NCBI GenBank assembly: GCA_036429605.1
Contig: CM071591.1
Span: forward strand, 4,278,001-4,342,000
Origin: Cladobotryum mycophilum
Lineage: Eukaryota; Ascomycota; Sordariomycetes; Hypocreales; Hypocreaceae
Length of the DNA: 64,000 bases
Reading direction: 5' to 3'
The first letter of the stretch is position 1; each line of letters begins with the position of its first letter. The position numbers and the translations under genes were made by a program. A model generated the notes under the pieces. It searched no databases. It was not told the origin of the DNA and was given only the letters and a program-made list of their open reading frames with translations. Positions 23,842 to 34,801 of the stretch are shown here, piece after piece.

Positions 23842-25288
23842 TTTCTTTTTCAACTACTGCAGTCTACGCGGCGGGTGATCAAAAAAGAATGACGAGCATT
23901 TTGTTGGTTCCAGAACTTCTAGCGATGATTTTCTACGACGACTACGATTTGACTAGAGCTACGGTCTACCTACGCCATCTTGGACGGACGAGCTGAAAAA
24001 AGAGGGTGTTGACAGCGTAACTATGTACAAACTTGGACCAATGATGGGTCTACAAATCCTGCTGACTGAGAACGGCCGAGAAGTGAGGCTGAATGGGTGA
24101 CAAATGCGAGTACGAGCTGGCACCCAGCTTGACCAAGAAGGATGAGAAAGAAGAACGAGAAAGAAGGACAATGAGAAAATCAAAGGGGGGATGGGAGGGG
24201 GCCGAAGAAAAAAACGAAGATGGAGAGGAGGATGGGGGGCTCAACAACTCAACAACTGCAATCTTCCGCAAATGCAACTTTTTTTGATTGTTTGCTATGT
24301 GCATTCATCAACCTGGGCACTCATGCAGCCATCTCCACTTTCGGACAGGATTGCCCAAGAAATGAACTTGACGGGTCTCGGGTGCATAGAGCGTCAAACA
24401 AAGCCACATAAAAAACAACAAGAAACAACAGGGATGTTACGGATCTGAAGAGCAAATCGCGGCTTAAACTCAAGCACGTTTTATGCATTATGCATCTGCC
24501 TAAAAAGCGGAGAGGGGGAGGAACATCTCGTCACCCAAGTAGGCAATTTTCTTTTGGTGTTGTTTCTGACTAGGGGCTACATGAGCGACACCCCCGGAGA
24601 CATGTAGATGGTTGAAGCCCAGCCAGAGTGGGGACTGTGGAAGAAGAGGAAGAGGATATGGAGACGGAGAGATGGAGAGGGCGGGAAGAGATGGGCTCTG
24701 AAGCGATGCCTGGAGGGGCAAGTGGGCAGAGATTCGAATTCTACGCGGCATGACTTCGAGACATGGCGATGAGGGATTGCCGTCGTGCCGTCGTTGTATC
24801 CATTCAGGGGATCTAGTAGTGTAGTCAGCCCTATCGAGCTGACTTGGCTCGTTTCTGACAATGGCTTGATGATGGCTTGACTTGGCGTGATGGTTGGGTC
24901 ACTGCATGAGAGAGAGTGTGTGTGCGTGCGTGCGAGAGAGAGGGAGGGAGAGGGAGATGAGACGAGAGACACGGAGAAACGAGGAAAGATGGAGGGTCAG
25001 AGAGAGAAAGAGAGAGAAAGGCAGCCCAGTTTCGAAAAAGATGCTGGGGCATCGCCGCAGGCACCTAGAGGAGGGAATTGGAGATGCTCCATTTCGGATT
25101 CCCCTATGCAGACGTGTGATTTGTGTGACGGGCACCAAGCCTTGCATTATCAGGGAAGGGGGAGGGGGGCGCTGAACAGTCACAAGACACATGAAGAAGA
25201 AATATGACATAAGTCTGTAGTTTTTTTAATAAAAAGAAATGTATCATGTCGGAAATTGAAAAGTGGCATAAATATCAGGCTTGGCTGA

Positions 25289-25353
25289 ATGGACGGATGG
25301 ATGGATGGATGGATGGATAAACAGATTGTTTGTTTGTTTGTTTGTTTGTTTGT
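25289..25353 (+). repeat. Adjacent tetranucleotide microsatellites ATGG and TTTG
   Basis: About seven ATGG units are followed, after a short spacer, by about seven TTTG units. Two different tetranucleotide arrays sit side by side. Confidence 0.8.
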
Positions 25354-26569
25354 ATGTATCTGTGAATGTACAGACCAGAGGGGTGAATGTAGATGCTCTG
25401 GTGTTGCACATGTGAATAGACAGAATGGCCAGCTAGATGGATGGCTGGCTGCAGGTAGGTCACCGTGTGATATTGGATGCAATACGCGCGTATACGAAAA
25501 CGCAGGTGCAGATGTAAATGCAAATGCAAATGCAAATGCAGAGGAGGGCAAGGCAGGGGAGGGGAGGGGGGGAAGGGGGAGCACACAATCAGATCCGGCT
25601 ACCAGTAGGAAGACGAGAATAAAGTGATGAGAGATGTGATGAGCGTAATGACGACGGCGACGGCGATAGTGATGATGATGAGGAGGAACAAGAGGAGGAC
25701 AGTGACAAATAGTTGGACGCACTTTCAGACAGGTCTGAGACAAAAGAGTGGGCGCGAAAACAAGGCAAGGCAAAGCAAGGAAGGGGAGCAGGAGGAGGCG
25801 TTTTGACAGGGGGGGGAAGAGAGAGAGACAGAGAGAGAGGTTGACATGGATGCATGCATGCATATGAAAGTGGACATGGGCATCGATGTCGACATGAGAG
25901 AGCATGGGTCAGGTCAGTCAAGGCTTGGAGGGAGGCCAGCAAGAAGACCAGGTAGGGTATGTACTTGCAACCAACTCGGCTCAGCTCGACGCGAAGAACA
26001 GGAAGAGACAAGAAAAGAAAAGAAAAAGCAAAGAAAAGAAAAAGCAAAGAAAAGAAAGAATGCCACAGCTGGAGAGCCCTTGAGAGTGATAATCATCATG
26101 GCCCCCAAAAAGATGAAGGACGAGGCATGTATAGCTGTAATGCCACTTATGCACGAAAAGATGAAAGTGGAAATTCCCTCCATATTGTGGCTTTTTTTCT
26201 TTTTTGGTCTTGTTCTCTCTCTCTCTCTCTCTTTTTTTTGGGCCTATATTTGATCGTGGAAGAGGAACGAGCCGAGCCGATTGCTTGTTTTTTTGGTGTT
26301 GGAGGATTATCTTTTTTGTCTCCTGGCGTCTGGTCTCGACGGTCTCGACGGTTCCGGTATGGTCTGGTCTGGTCTTGGTCTGGTGGCTTGTTTGCTAGAA
26401 TTGCTTTTGTTTGCTTGTGCATGTCGGATGCCGAACCTGAGGCAGGGCTTGCATTGTCTTGTTTAAAAAATCAAGAAAAATGGATGATTGATTGATTAAT
26501 GTGAACAAGCATGGAGGGATGGATTGGATGGGGGCGCGAGATGAAGGGAGCGGGGTCTGAATGTCTGTC

Positions 26570-26695
26570 CGTCTCTTTCTCTCTCTTCTCTCTCCTTCTC
26601 GTCTCTGTTCCCTCGTCTCTCCCTCTTTTTCTCTCCTCCTCTCCTCTCCTTCCATCTCTCTCTCTCTCTCGATGTGTGTCTCCTTCTCTCTCTCC
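26570..26695 (+). repeat. CT-rich polypyrimidine tract
   Basis: About 125 nt of nearly continuous C/T with TCTCTC and CTCCTCTCC units. It is the mirror of the purine-rich tracts in the same region. Confidence 0.7.
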
Positions 26696-26800
26696 GTAGC
26701 CAAGAATGTAATCTACAGGTAGTCACGTCCAGGGTGCATCTGCCGAGATTTCTACCCCTCGTCTAACCCACTGACTGCCCCCCATGTCAGACACTGTCCA

Positions 26801-26826
26801 ACACTCACACTCACACTCACACTCAC
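26801..26826 (+). repeat. ACACTC hexanucleotide microsatellite
   Basis: About four perfect units. The same motif recurs at 27990-28036 inside the alpha/beta hydrolase intron. Confidence 0.75.
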
Positions 26827-26869
26827 CAGTACGTACACCACCCAGAGTAAACTAAACGTCTGCCACAAA

Positions 26870-26900
26870 CCACCACCACCACCACCACCACCACCACCAC
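26870..26900 (+). repeat. CCA trinucleotide microsatellite
   Basis: About ten perfect ACC/CCA units. Not in a supported gene. Confidence 0.8.
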
Positions 26901-27444
26901 TACCAACTCCATCACCCACCCTTAACGTGCCTACCCACTTGCAAATACATACATGAAAATAGTGACTACACATCCCTGAATGTCTCTCTCTTGTCTCTCT
27001 CTCTCTTCTTTTCTTTTCCTTCTCATATGCAGCCTGCAAATGAAACATCACCAGCGCATCATCGGCATCATCAGCATCACCAATGTCAGCGCGGGGTGGA
27101 GTTTTTGGCTTGCACTGTGTCTCATCGAAACGGGGTCCGCCGAGTCATCCATTCGTTGTCGCATCCCATTTTCCTCCCCTCTACCCAAGGTAATTATTAA
27201 TAAAGACTTGGTACATTAGTGCATTTGCAACCTATCAAGGTATCCAATCCATTCGTGATTACATACAGTGTTAGTCAATTACTTATAACGATGCTTGATC
27301 GCCTCTAAAAAACTCTCCAACATCTACAACCACCTTTTGTACCACCACACAATCACATTTGACTTAACCACCCCCTCCTCCCCAATCACGAATCTCCAAA
27401 TCCACCACCAATCAAAAGGGGCAAAAAAGAAAAACGAAAAGGAA

Positions 27445-27479
27445 AAGAAGAAGAAGAAGAAGAAGAAGAAGAAGAAGAG
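27445..27479 (+). repeat. GAA trinucleotide microsatellite in a 5' leader
   Basis: About eleven AAG/GAA units end just 5 nt before the ATG at 27485, so the array very likely lies in the 5' UTR of the alpha/beta hydrolase. Confidence 0.75.
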
Positions 27480-27484
27480 GGAGA

Positions 27485-28431
27485 ATGGCGGATAGTCTTC
27501 ATGAGAAACCCACCATCGCCATCGTCCCCGGTCAATGGCACATACCGGAGCACTATGAGGACTTGATCACCCATCTGCTCAATGCGGGCTACCCGACAAG
27601 GTGCGTCCAGCTCCCCTCTTGCAACTCGCCCGACCCCGAGAACCAGTCCGTCGAGAGGGACGCCCAGTACATTGTTCAGCATTTGCTCCAGGAGGACCTC
27701 AACGCTGGCAGGGACATCCTCGTGGTCATGCACTCGTACGGAGCTGTTCCGGGCTCCGTTGCCATAAAGGGGTGGAGCAGAGACGAGCGCCTCGCCATGG
27801 GCTATCCGGGGGGCATCATTGGTGTGGTGATGATGTGTGGAGTCCTTGTCCCAAATGACTGTGCGAGTTTAGAGTATCTACGATTATTGGGCCCCTGGAG
27901 CATCATTAATGTAAGTCTACTTGTTCCTATTACAAATGGCACCCATGGATATATTTCATTGTGCATATATTGATGGGGTTGGTGTAATACACACACTCAT
28001 ACTCACACCCACACTTACACTCACACTCACACTCACATGCTTGACAGAATGGACAAGTCGAGGTCAGATCCGAGTATTTCCACCCTGCTGCCCTGCTTTA
28101 CAACCGAAGCGACACCGACGTGGCTGAATGGGCCGTTGAACTGCTCAAGCCGCACTCCGTCAACGTCCTCCTGACCCCTGTCGCCTCCCCAGCATGGATG
28201 GAGCCATTCTACGACGATCGGCGGGCCTACATTTCCTGCCACGACGACAACTGCCTGCCCTTTGCTGTCCAGAAGGAGATGCTTGACGGTACCAATCTTG
28301 TTTGGAGACGGATGGTCCTTCAGACTAGCGATCATACGCCTTGGCTCTCTAAACCGGATCATGTTTACAAGTTTATCGATGATTTAGCTAACCGATGGAG
28401 GGGGCAACCCACCATGAGCTTGACAAATTAA
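27485..28431 (+). CDS. Alpha/beta hydrolase-fold esterase
   Basis: Exons 27485-27910 and 28048-28431 give 269 aa; the 137-nt intron contains ACACTC repeats and keeps phase 0. The N-terminal strand is TIAIVPGQWHIPEHYEDL. The nucleophile elbow VVMHSYGAVPGS (Ser at about residue 85) has the GxSxG-like HSYGA form, and the late His lies in LQTSDHTPWLSKPD. This pattern is common in the fungal AB_hydrolase_6 group related to plant methylesterases. No signal peptide is seen, so it is probably cytosolic. The substrate is unknown. It lies 0.5 kb upstream of the lipase on the same strand, but co-regulation is only a guess. Confidence 0.8.
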
Positions 28432-28941
28432 TGACATGAAGAACAATGGAGGGGGGCCATCTTTGATGTCTGTATGTATGTATGTACATGGGAAGCTGTT
28501 GTAACCTCAATTGAACCAACTCGAGTCTATTGCCACATGTAGCTAGCCTTTCGATCTCTCCCCTCTGTCGAGCTTGTATTGTATAGCCCCCCTCCACTGA
28601 ATCAGTTCCTCCTATCGGATTTCTATTCATTTGATCACAATCCGTTTCTGGTAGTAGTTACAATGTCAAGGTAGTCTTTTGATCTGATGTCTCTATTCTC
28701 CATTGAATCGGTTTCCCATCTCGTACTGGAGGGGAATCAGCAAAAAAAAAAAGTGACCTCGAGTCGCTAGCCATTTGCGTATTTAATGGATGACCACGTA
28801 CTGGTTTCTGACTGTTATTTTGTAAATATATAAGTCTCGTTCATCCGCAGAAAAATAAATAAATAAAAACAAATACAAATAATAATAATAATAATCAAAA
28901 GACCATATTCAATGCACCTTTCCAAGCCTCCTACCAAAATA
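28432..28941. other. Intergenic: hydrolase 3' flank and lipase promoter
   Basis: Contains GTAT repeats near 28473, a poly-A tract near 28742, a TATA-like AAATATATAAG near 28824-28834 and AATA/AATAATAAT repeats near 28855-28895. No gene. Confidence 0.5.
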
Positions 28942-30338
28942 ATGCACTACTTCCTCGTTCTCAACATCTTTCTTGCCAACCTGGCACTGGTACTTGCCAA
29001 GCCGGCGGGCAGCTTCAACGTTACTGTCACCTTTGCCGAAGCAAACGGATGTGACCACACATGCCAGAAGATCCTCGACCAGACAAATGCATTCGACCGC
29101 ACCGAGGTCGGTGACGACTTCGACTTCGACTTTTACGCTACGGCGGGGAACTTTACGGGCTCCAAGCCAGGAGACCTGCTCAAGCTGCAGGCCCTCGACC
29201 CGAGCACCCTCAATGTTAGAGCCGGCACGACCGTCTTCCGTCTTCAGTACACCTCCCTGGACTTGGATGGCGAGACGCTCGTGCCCGCGACGGGCTTCAT
29301 CGCTTTCCCCTACACGCCCCTCGGCCACTCAAAAACATATCACACCGTCGCCTTCGCGCATGGGACTATAGGCCTCTACCCTGGCTGTGCACCCTCCAAC
29401 GGACCGACTCTATATGACTATGACAGCTGGCAGCTCCTGACTGAACGCGGATACGCCGTCGTCGCAACCGACTATGCGGGCCTGGGGAACAATCACACAT
29501 CGCACAAGTACTGCAGCTTCCCAGCCCATGTAAACGACGTATACTACTCTATTATTGCTGCCCAAAGGGCCTTTGGATCCGTCCTCTCCCGCGAGTGGAT
29601 GGGTGTAGGCCATTCCCAGGGGGAGGGGCCGTGTGGAAGCTGGCTGAGAGCCTCGTCGTCCGGAACGATGTGCGGCATCCGTACCTGGGCACCGTGGCCC
29701 TCGCGCCTGCCACTCACATCGTAGATATGTTCTATGATGGTCTGGTGACGATGGCAACAAGGAATGGCACAGACGGACTCTCTGTCGTTGGCTATACCCC
29801 TTATCTCGCCTTGGCATATCAACGTGTCTATACATCGTACAACCTCACCATCCTGGGCCCCCGACTGCGGCAGCGAATGAACATGGCAAACGAAGCTCAG
29901 CTGTGCACGACGGCCTTCATGGGTCTGACGCTAGACCTCGACGACGAGCAGCTCATCTCCACGGAGGGGGTCAAAAACGACCGCCCATTATTCGACGAGT
30001 GGCAGAGAGAGGTGTCCCCCACATCCGGAGGACGCACTCCTGCCCCAGTACTCGTCTTGCAGGGGCTCAACGACACCACCATCATGCCCGATGCAACGAA
30101 ACAGGCCTATCAGCGCTCTTGCAAAGCCGAGGGAAATGAGGTGCATCTCAGCCTGTACCCTGGCGCGGATCATGTACCTTTGGTGGCCGCCGCGGCCCCA
30201 GAGTGGCTGGCCTGGATGGATGCGAGGTTTGCCGGCCTGCCTACTCCCGGCCGGTGCTCATCCGAAGTGAGGCGACCCTTCAATGACGGTGCAAACATCA
30301 AGTTGCCGCCAGACTTTGACCTGAGCGACCTTGAGTGA
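28942..30338 (+). CDS. Secreted lipase of the fungal LIP family, frame interrupted once
   Basis: Two frames make one protein of about 465 aa. A signal peptide (MHYFLVLNIFLANLALVLA) follows the ATG at 28942; an in-frame ATG at 28912 would add ten polar residues. The LIP-type body has TYHTVAFAHGTIGLYPGCAPSN, then ERGYAVVATDYAGLG. The nucleophile elbow VGHSQG lies exactly at the break. The second frame continues GGAVWKLAESL, with the acid in VLQGLNDTTIMPD and the His in YPGADHVPLV. The switch is at five G (29619-29623); six G would give a continuous frame through the catalytic Ser region. Several Asn-x-Ser/Thr sites fit secretion. The break removes two of three catalytic residues if real; an assembly error seems more likely. 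Confidence 0.8.
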
Positions 30339-31943
30339 GCTTCGATAGGAGGGGGGAAATACGAAAAGAGAGAAGAAGAAAAAGAGTGGAGTTGTGGATG
30401 GGTGATGAGACAGCGCAGATATGCGTCCGTCGTTGATGTATGTCGGCGTAATAGGAAGAGACTTGTTCAAGTCGTGCGACCAGACCAGCCTCCTTTTCCT
30501 ATGATGGGAGGTCGAATGATTGTTTTCGTTGCACAACGTGTGTAGTTGGTGGAGAGGGAAGCTATCATCTCCCCTCAGCTCAGGTAAGTACCCTTTTTCC
30601 TTCCTTTTTTTCCTCTTCTTTCCTTTAGACGAGGGTGGTGGTGGTGGAGGTCGCAAATGGTGGTGTCATGCATGAGTCCGCATGCAAAAAGCTGCAGCAA
30701 CCCACACCCTAGAGAATGGATGGATCACCGGGGAACGATCCGGGACCCTAGCAGCCGTTCCCGAGAAGCACTTAGAAGCGGGGACACCAAGACAAGGCTC
30801 AGGGAACCAAGTTGTCAAATGATAGCATGTCTATCTTTATTCTTGGGTCGTCAGAAATGTTTGCCACGGAGCATCAGAAAAAGATTTGAAATTCAGCTGC
30901 ATACGCCGAAAGTCCTTTTTTTGTTTTGTTTTTTTCTCTCGCAAATGTTGTGCTCCCACAACCTCCACTCGATGGAACCTAACCTCCCCCCCCAAACACC
31001 CCCTCCTGCCAGGCCTTCATCACAAAGGGCGCCACGCATGATTGCTTCGTCGTTGTTATTGCTTGTTGAACAAGCAATTTGGGGCAGCCTTGTTCAAATC
31101 GTCCATTTGGGGCCAAACGCAAATCACCCAAGGATACACTGAAATTGTCCCAAGCGCGAAAAGCGAAAAAAACGACCAGGTTCCATGGGGACCCCCTGGC
31201 ACACCATCCTGCCTGTCCCGGAAGAGGCCGGATCCAGGGGGTGAGGGGAGGGGAGCGGAGGGTAGGGTAGGGTAGGGGCAAAACCTAGTGAAACAGGGCG
31301 GCGAGTCTATTTGCAGTTGTGCTACCCAAAACTCTCTCTCTTTCGCTGCAGACATGGGGTTTTTTATCAGTGTCGGGTGACTGATGTGACAAGAAAAGCG
31401 ACATGCCCATTGCGTTTATCCACTCTTGAGCATTTGGATTAAATACAAGTGATGGCGGTTTCAAGAGTCGCTGAGAAGCGATGCTGGGATGGCCATCACC
31501 GACGACACAATGTGATTCGAGGAAAGGAGAGTGGAGGCAATTCTTCCAATAATGATGAGGAGATGGGGAGATGAGGGGAAGACGAAGACGAAGACGAAGA
31601 GGAGGAAGTGAAGCTTGGTTTCGAGTATTTAATAACAAGCTCAGTGTCTCGACTGCTGGTCTTGAACCTTTCTTCTTCACCATCATTCTGCGACTCGGCT
31701 AGCACATCGTTTTTTTATATACCCTTATTGTCTTTTACCACTGCTTTCTGCCACTGCTCTCTGCCACTGTCTTATACCACTGTCTAATACCACTGCCTTA
31801 TACCACTGTCTTATACCACTGCCTTATACCACTGTCGTGTACTCCGTACCACTGCCTTGTATCACTGCCCTGTACCATCGTCCTGCATCATCTTGCACCA
31901 TCCTCTTATATCACCATCTTGTATCATTCCCTTCAGATCAGCA
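30339..31943. other. Intergenic: lipase 3' flank and dioxygenase promoter
   Basis: Holds a purine-rich tract after the lipase stop, C8 near 30987, a GGTAG tandem near 31260-31275, GACGAA repeats near 31580-31600 and a 13-nt tandem array (separate entry) just before the dioxygenase ATG. No gene seen. Confidence 0.5.
31737..31932 (+). repeat. About 15 degenerate copies of a 13-nt repeat before the dioxygenase ATG
   Basis: The unit is close to TACCACTGTCTTA with alternation of GTC and GCC. It is near-perfect in the middle (about 31770-31835) and decays toward the ATG at 31944 into TACCATCGTCCTG and TATCACCATCTTG forms. The 13-nt period is not a codon multiple. It is probably 5' UTR or proximal promoter. 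Confidence 0.8.
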
Positions 31944-33252
31944 ATGGCTCCCCCACGCTTCTACGGAGATGAGCCTCACCTGAAGGACTACACTGCTGAA
32001 AACATCACTACCAATGCCATCTTATCCAACACCGGCAGAGCGAGGGATCCGCGGCACGTAGCCTTCATGGAGCAGCTTATCCCTTACCTCCACAAGTTTA
32101 TACGGGAAAAGCCCCTCAAGCCCGAGAGATGGGAGAAGGACGTGCACTTTGGGCGTAATAATCCCAACACTAGGGACCAGCGAGAGGTATGCTCTTCCTT
32201 TCCTTTGCTTGTTGTCTTGCCCTTGATCCGGGTGTTGAAATAAATCGCTTGCATGTAATGCTGATCATAATTTTCTTCTTTTTCCCTTTTAGGAAGAATT
32301 CATGCTGCTCTCCCACATGTTCGGCGTCTCCACTCTCGTCGAAGCCATCCATCATCCCCGGCCTCCCAACTGCACCGAAGGCACTATTCAGGGCCCGTTT
32401 TCCAGCATCAAGCCACCAGCATACCCCAATGGCACCGACATAATGGGCGACCTTCGAGGCCAAGACATGTTGGTTGTGGGTTCCATACGCGACACATCTG
32501 GCAACCCAATCGAGGGCGTCAAGGTTCACGCCTGGCACGCCGACTCCGAAGGAAAATATGATGTCGAGCTCGGTCAGAATAAGAGATGGGATTACACTTT
32601 TGATTATGATGGACCCTATCATCGAGGCAAATTTACAAGTAATGAGGAGGGCGACTTTTGGTTTCGAACTATCGGGCCTTGGCACTACGGTGTTCCCAAG
32701 ACAATTGCAGTAGATAATTTAGTCAGGGTGTTGGGACGCCACTCCCTTCGACCGCCGAGTGTGCACTTTGTCTTCGAGAAACCAGGCTACGACAAGCTCA
32801 TCACGTAAGTCCTTCTCATCCGTCAGCTCATGACGGCAGGGTTCTGACAGCGTCTCAGGTCTTTATTCGTCAAGAATAATCGCTACGTGGGCACCGACTT
32901 TGCCATCAGCGTCAAAGAGAGTCTCCTTGTCGATGTGGTCAAGATTGACGAGGAAACGATCAAGAAGTATGGTAGTCATACCGGAGCTGACTTGATCAAG
33001 TACACGTTTGTTTTGGCCACGGAAGATGAGGTTAATGAGTTGAAGGCACAGCAGAGGGAGAAGAAGAAGAAGGTGAAGGGCAAGAAGGTCGAGAAGGACG
33101 GGAAGGATGAGGAGGACAAGAATGGTGACAGGGACGACGAGGATGGCAAGGATAGGAATGGTAAGGGTAAGGCGAATGAGCGCCCCTACAAGAGGGTAAG
33201 GACCGATGCTGGGGGTTCTCGTCTCCCAACGCTGTCGATGCTTCTCAACTGA
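31944..33252 (+). CDS. Intradiol ring-cleavage dioxygenase with charged C-terminal tail
   Basis: Exons 31944-32186, 32293-32804 and 32859-33252 give 382 aa with canonical junctions. An N-terminal helical dimerisation segment (MEQLIPYLHKFI) precedes the catalytic beta domain: VKVHAWHADSEGKYDVE (first Tyr ligand), FRTIGPWHYGVPK (second Tyr) and LRPPSVHFVF (His ligands). Together these form the Fe(III) site of catechol/hydroxyquinol 1,2-dioxygenases. Enzymes of this class open catechol-type rings toward muconate or maleylacetate in the beta-ketoadipate or related pathways. The order with GTIQGPF resembles fungal hydroxyquinol/catechol types; the substrate is not decided. Odd feature: after the fold ends (about residue 310) comes a tail of Lys, Asp, Glu and Gly, ending in RPYKRVRTDAGGSR. 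Confidence 0.88.
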
Positions 33253-33328
33253 GACTAATGGCAGACTTTCTTTTTTTTTTGTATACTATCATTCTTTTTC
33301 GCCCTTTTTTGTAGCTTTTCTTTCTGAA

Positions 33329-34801
33329 TTAATGCCCTCTTGGGCCTGACTTAACCAACCTCACAACTGCCTCGTAATATCCTTCAACGCCACCGTACTT
33401 GTCCAAAATCGCCTGCACATCTACACTCCCGGAAGCTTTGGTGCGCTTTCTTCCTAACAAGCAGGTGTTTCTCGTGCTAGGGATGCGCAGCATTTCCGTC
33501 TCGACTTCCCAGCCGCAGTCCTCGGCAATTTGCGAGGCCCAGTCGACGAGCGATGCGTATGCAGACTTGGATTTGGACTTGTCGCGGGGCGGAGGGGCGC
33601 GGAACCTGTCGCCGGTGAGGTTGTGGCTGCAGCATGGGATCATGATGAACGGGCACTGGGATATTGTGGCTAGGATCGGGGTCCAGGGCGTGAGTTCGTC
33701 GGCGTGATTGGAGATGATGAAGGTACCTTGCGGGAAAGTTCCGTCGTGAATGTCGCATGGCTGAAACTGCCGATCGCCTTTGGGGATGACCGCTGGCAGC
33801 AGCAGACGCTCTTCCAGGGAAGACCCGGAAGGCGGGCAAATTGATGGGCCTTGGTACTGGGCCCATGATTTGCGCCGCCTGGCGTCAAAGCCCCAGCCAG
33901 AGTAGCCCTCTTGGGTGAGTATGTAGACCAGCAAGCCGTTGCCGCATCCAATGTCAACGAAGCCGGGGAACTCTGCGGTGCTGTCCTTGTACATGTCCGC
34001 CCAGAGCTCGATCAGGAAAGCGGCAATTCCCAGGTCCTCAAAGACGTGCTTGGTGGGATCCGTGTTCTCGGCCCATCCATCAACGAGCTGTCGTGCATAT
34101 TTGTTCTTGAGAAGGGCGTAGCGGTCCTGGACGGTTTGCTGGGGGACGACGACGTCGTGGTGGACCCGCTTCACGTAATCGGTGCCATGGCCGTGCTTGT
34201 TGATGATCTCGAGGAGGTGGTATGCGGTCCTCTGCAGCCTCGTGTCGCTCAGGGGGTGTTCGGGATAGGCCCAAAAATGAATGGATATGGTGCCCCTATT
34301 CGCTGAGCCATCCCATTCGTGCAAGTGAGCGATGCCCTGTACTTTTGGGTGATAGAAGGGGAGGTCTGCGGCAGATGATGTGTGCGGGGTGTATATGATT
34401 AACGTTGACTGCTTTTCTGATGCAGCATTATCCGACTTGTAAAAGGAGCAGGTCTGGTCCAATGGTTGATCTCGTTTGTCGTTTCTTGGTATCAGCCTGC
34501 GGACCAAAGCTCTGTAGCAAGTCATGCCATGCAGATTGTGAGTGATGGGGCGAGCTTCGGAGTCGTGATTTGTACCATTGGTGGCGGGGTCGGTCTGCGG
34601 TAGGCCATCGTACAGGATGTCGGCACGAAAGAGCCAGCTTGAATTGAGGTTGGGGTTCTTGATCAGGTTGATCATCTTGTCCACGAATACGGCCGAGTCA
34701 AAGGTACAGGGGTGACTGTACAGAGGCTCCCAGGTGCTGCCTGCCACATCTTGAAAGAATGGGGGAGAGCCCGGATGGAGCTGCTGAGGCTCAAATTTCA
34801 T
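33329..34801 (-). CDS. TRM44: tRNA (uracil-2'-O-)-methyltransferase Trm44
   Basis: A single-exon protein of 490 aa. The SAM-binding motif FVDIGCGNGLLVYILTQEG (about residues 282-300) is followed by GWGFDARRRKSW, the signature of the Trm44 family. Further conserved blocks are IISNHADELTPW and FIMIPCCSHNLTG. Trm44 makes 2'-O-methyluridine at position 44 of tRNA-Ser in the cytoplasm. Length and order of blocks match fungal orthologues. The ATG at 34801 opens the frame; no intron is needed. Confidence 0.9.
   Translation of the reverse strand: MKFEPQQLHPGSPPFFQDVAGSTWEPLYSHPCTFDSAVFVDKMINLIKNPNLNSSWLFRADILYDGLPQTDPATNGTNHDSEARPITHNLHGMTCYRALVRRLIPRNDKRDQPLDQTCSFYKSDNAASEKQSTLIIYTPHTSSAADLPFYHPKVQGIAHLHEWDGSANRGTISIHFWAYPEHPLSDTRLQRTAYHLLEIINKHGHGTDYVKRVHHDVVVPQQTVQDRYALLKNKYARQLVDGWAENTDPTKHVFEDLGIAAFLIELWADMYKDSTAEFPGFVDIGCGNGLLVYILTQEGYSGWGFDARRRKSWAQYQGPSICPPSGSSLEERLLLPAVIPKGDRQFQPCDIHDGTFPQGTFIISNHADELTPWTPILATISQCPFIMIPCCSHNLTGDRFRAPPPRDKSKSKSAYASLVDWASQIAEDCGWEVETEMLRIPSTRNTCLLGRKRTKASGSVDVQAILDKYGGVEGYYEAVVRLVKSGPRGH

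Larger units (their letters stand above)
23842..27484. other. 3.6-kb gene-free region rich in microsatellites
   Basis: No gene is supported. The sequence is a patchwork of simple repeats: GA/GT-rich tract about 24905-25020, ATGG and TTTG arrays about 25289-25353, AAAGA arrays about 26010-26060, CT-rich tract about 26570-26695, ACACTC and CCA arrays about 26801-26900. The longest frames translate into Ser/Leu- or His-rich low-complexity peptides and are rejected as genes. Confidence 0.5.

Noticed and set aside
25270..25360. CRISPR-like regular repeats
   Set aside because: These are uninterrupted tetranucleotide microsatellites without spacers, and the genome is fungal.
25180..25905. Long minus-strand frame of 241 codons
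   Set aside because: It translates microsatellite and purine-rich DNA into Ser/Leu/His low-complexity peptide; both strands show similar frames and no homology.
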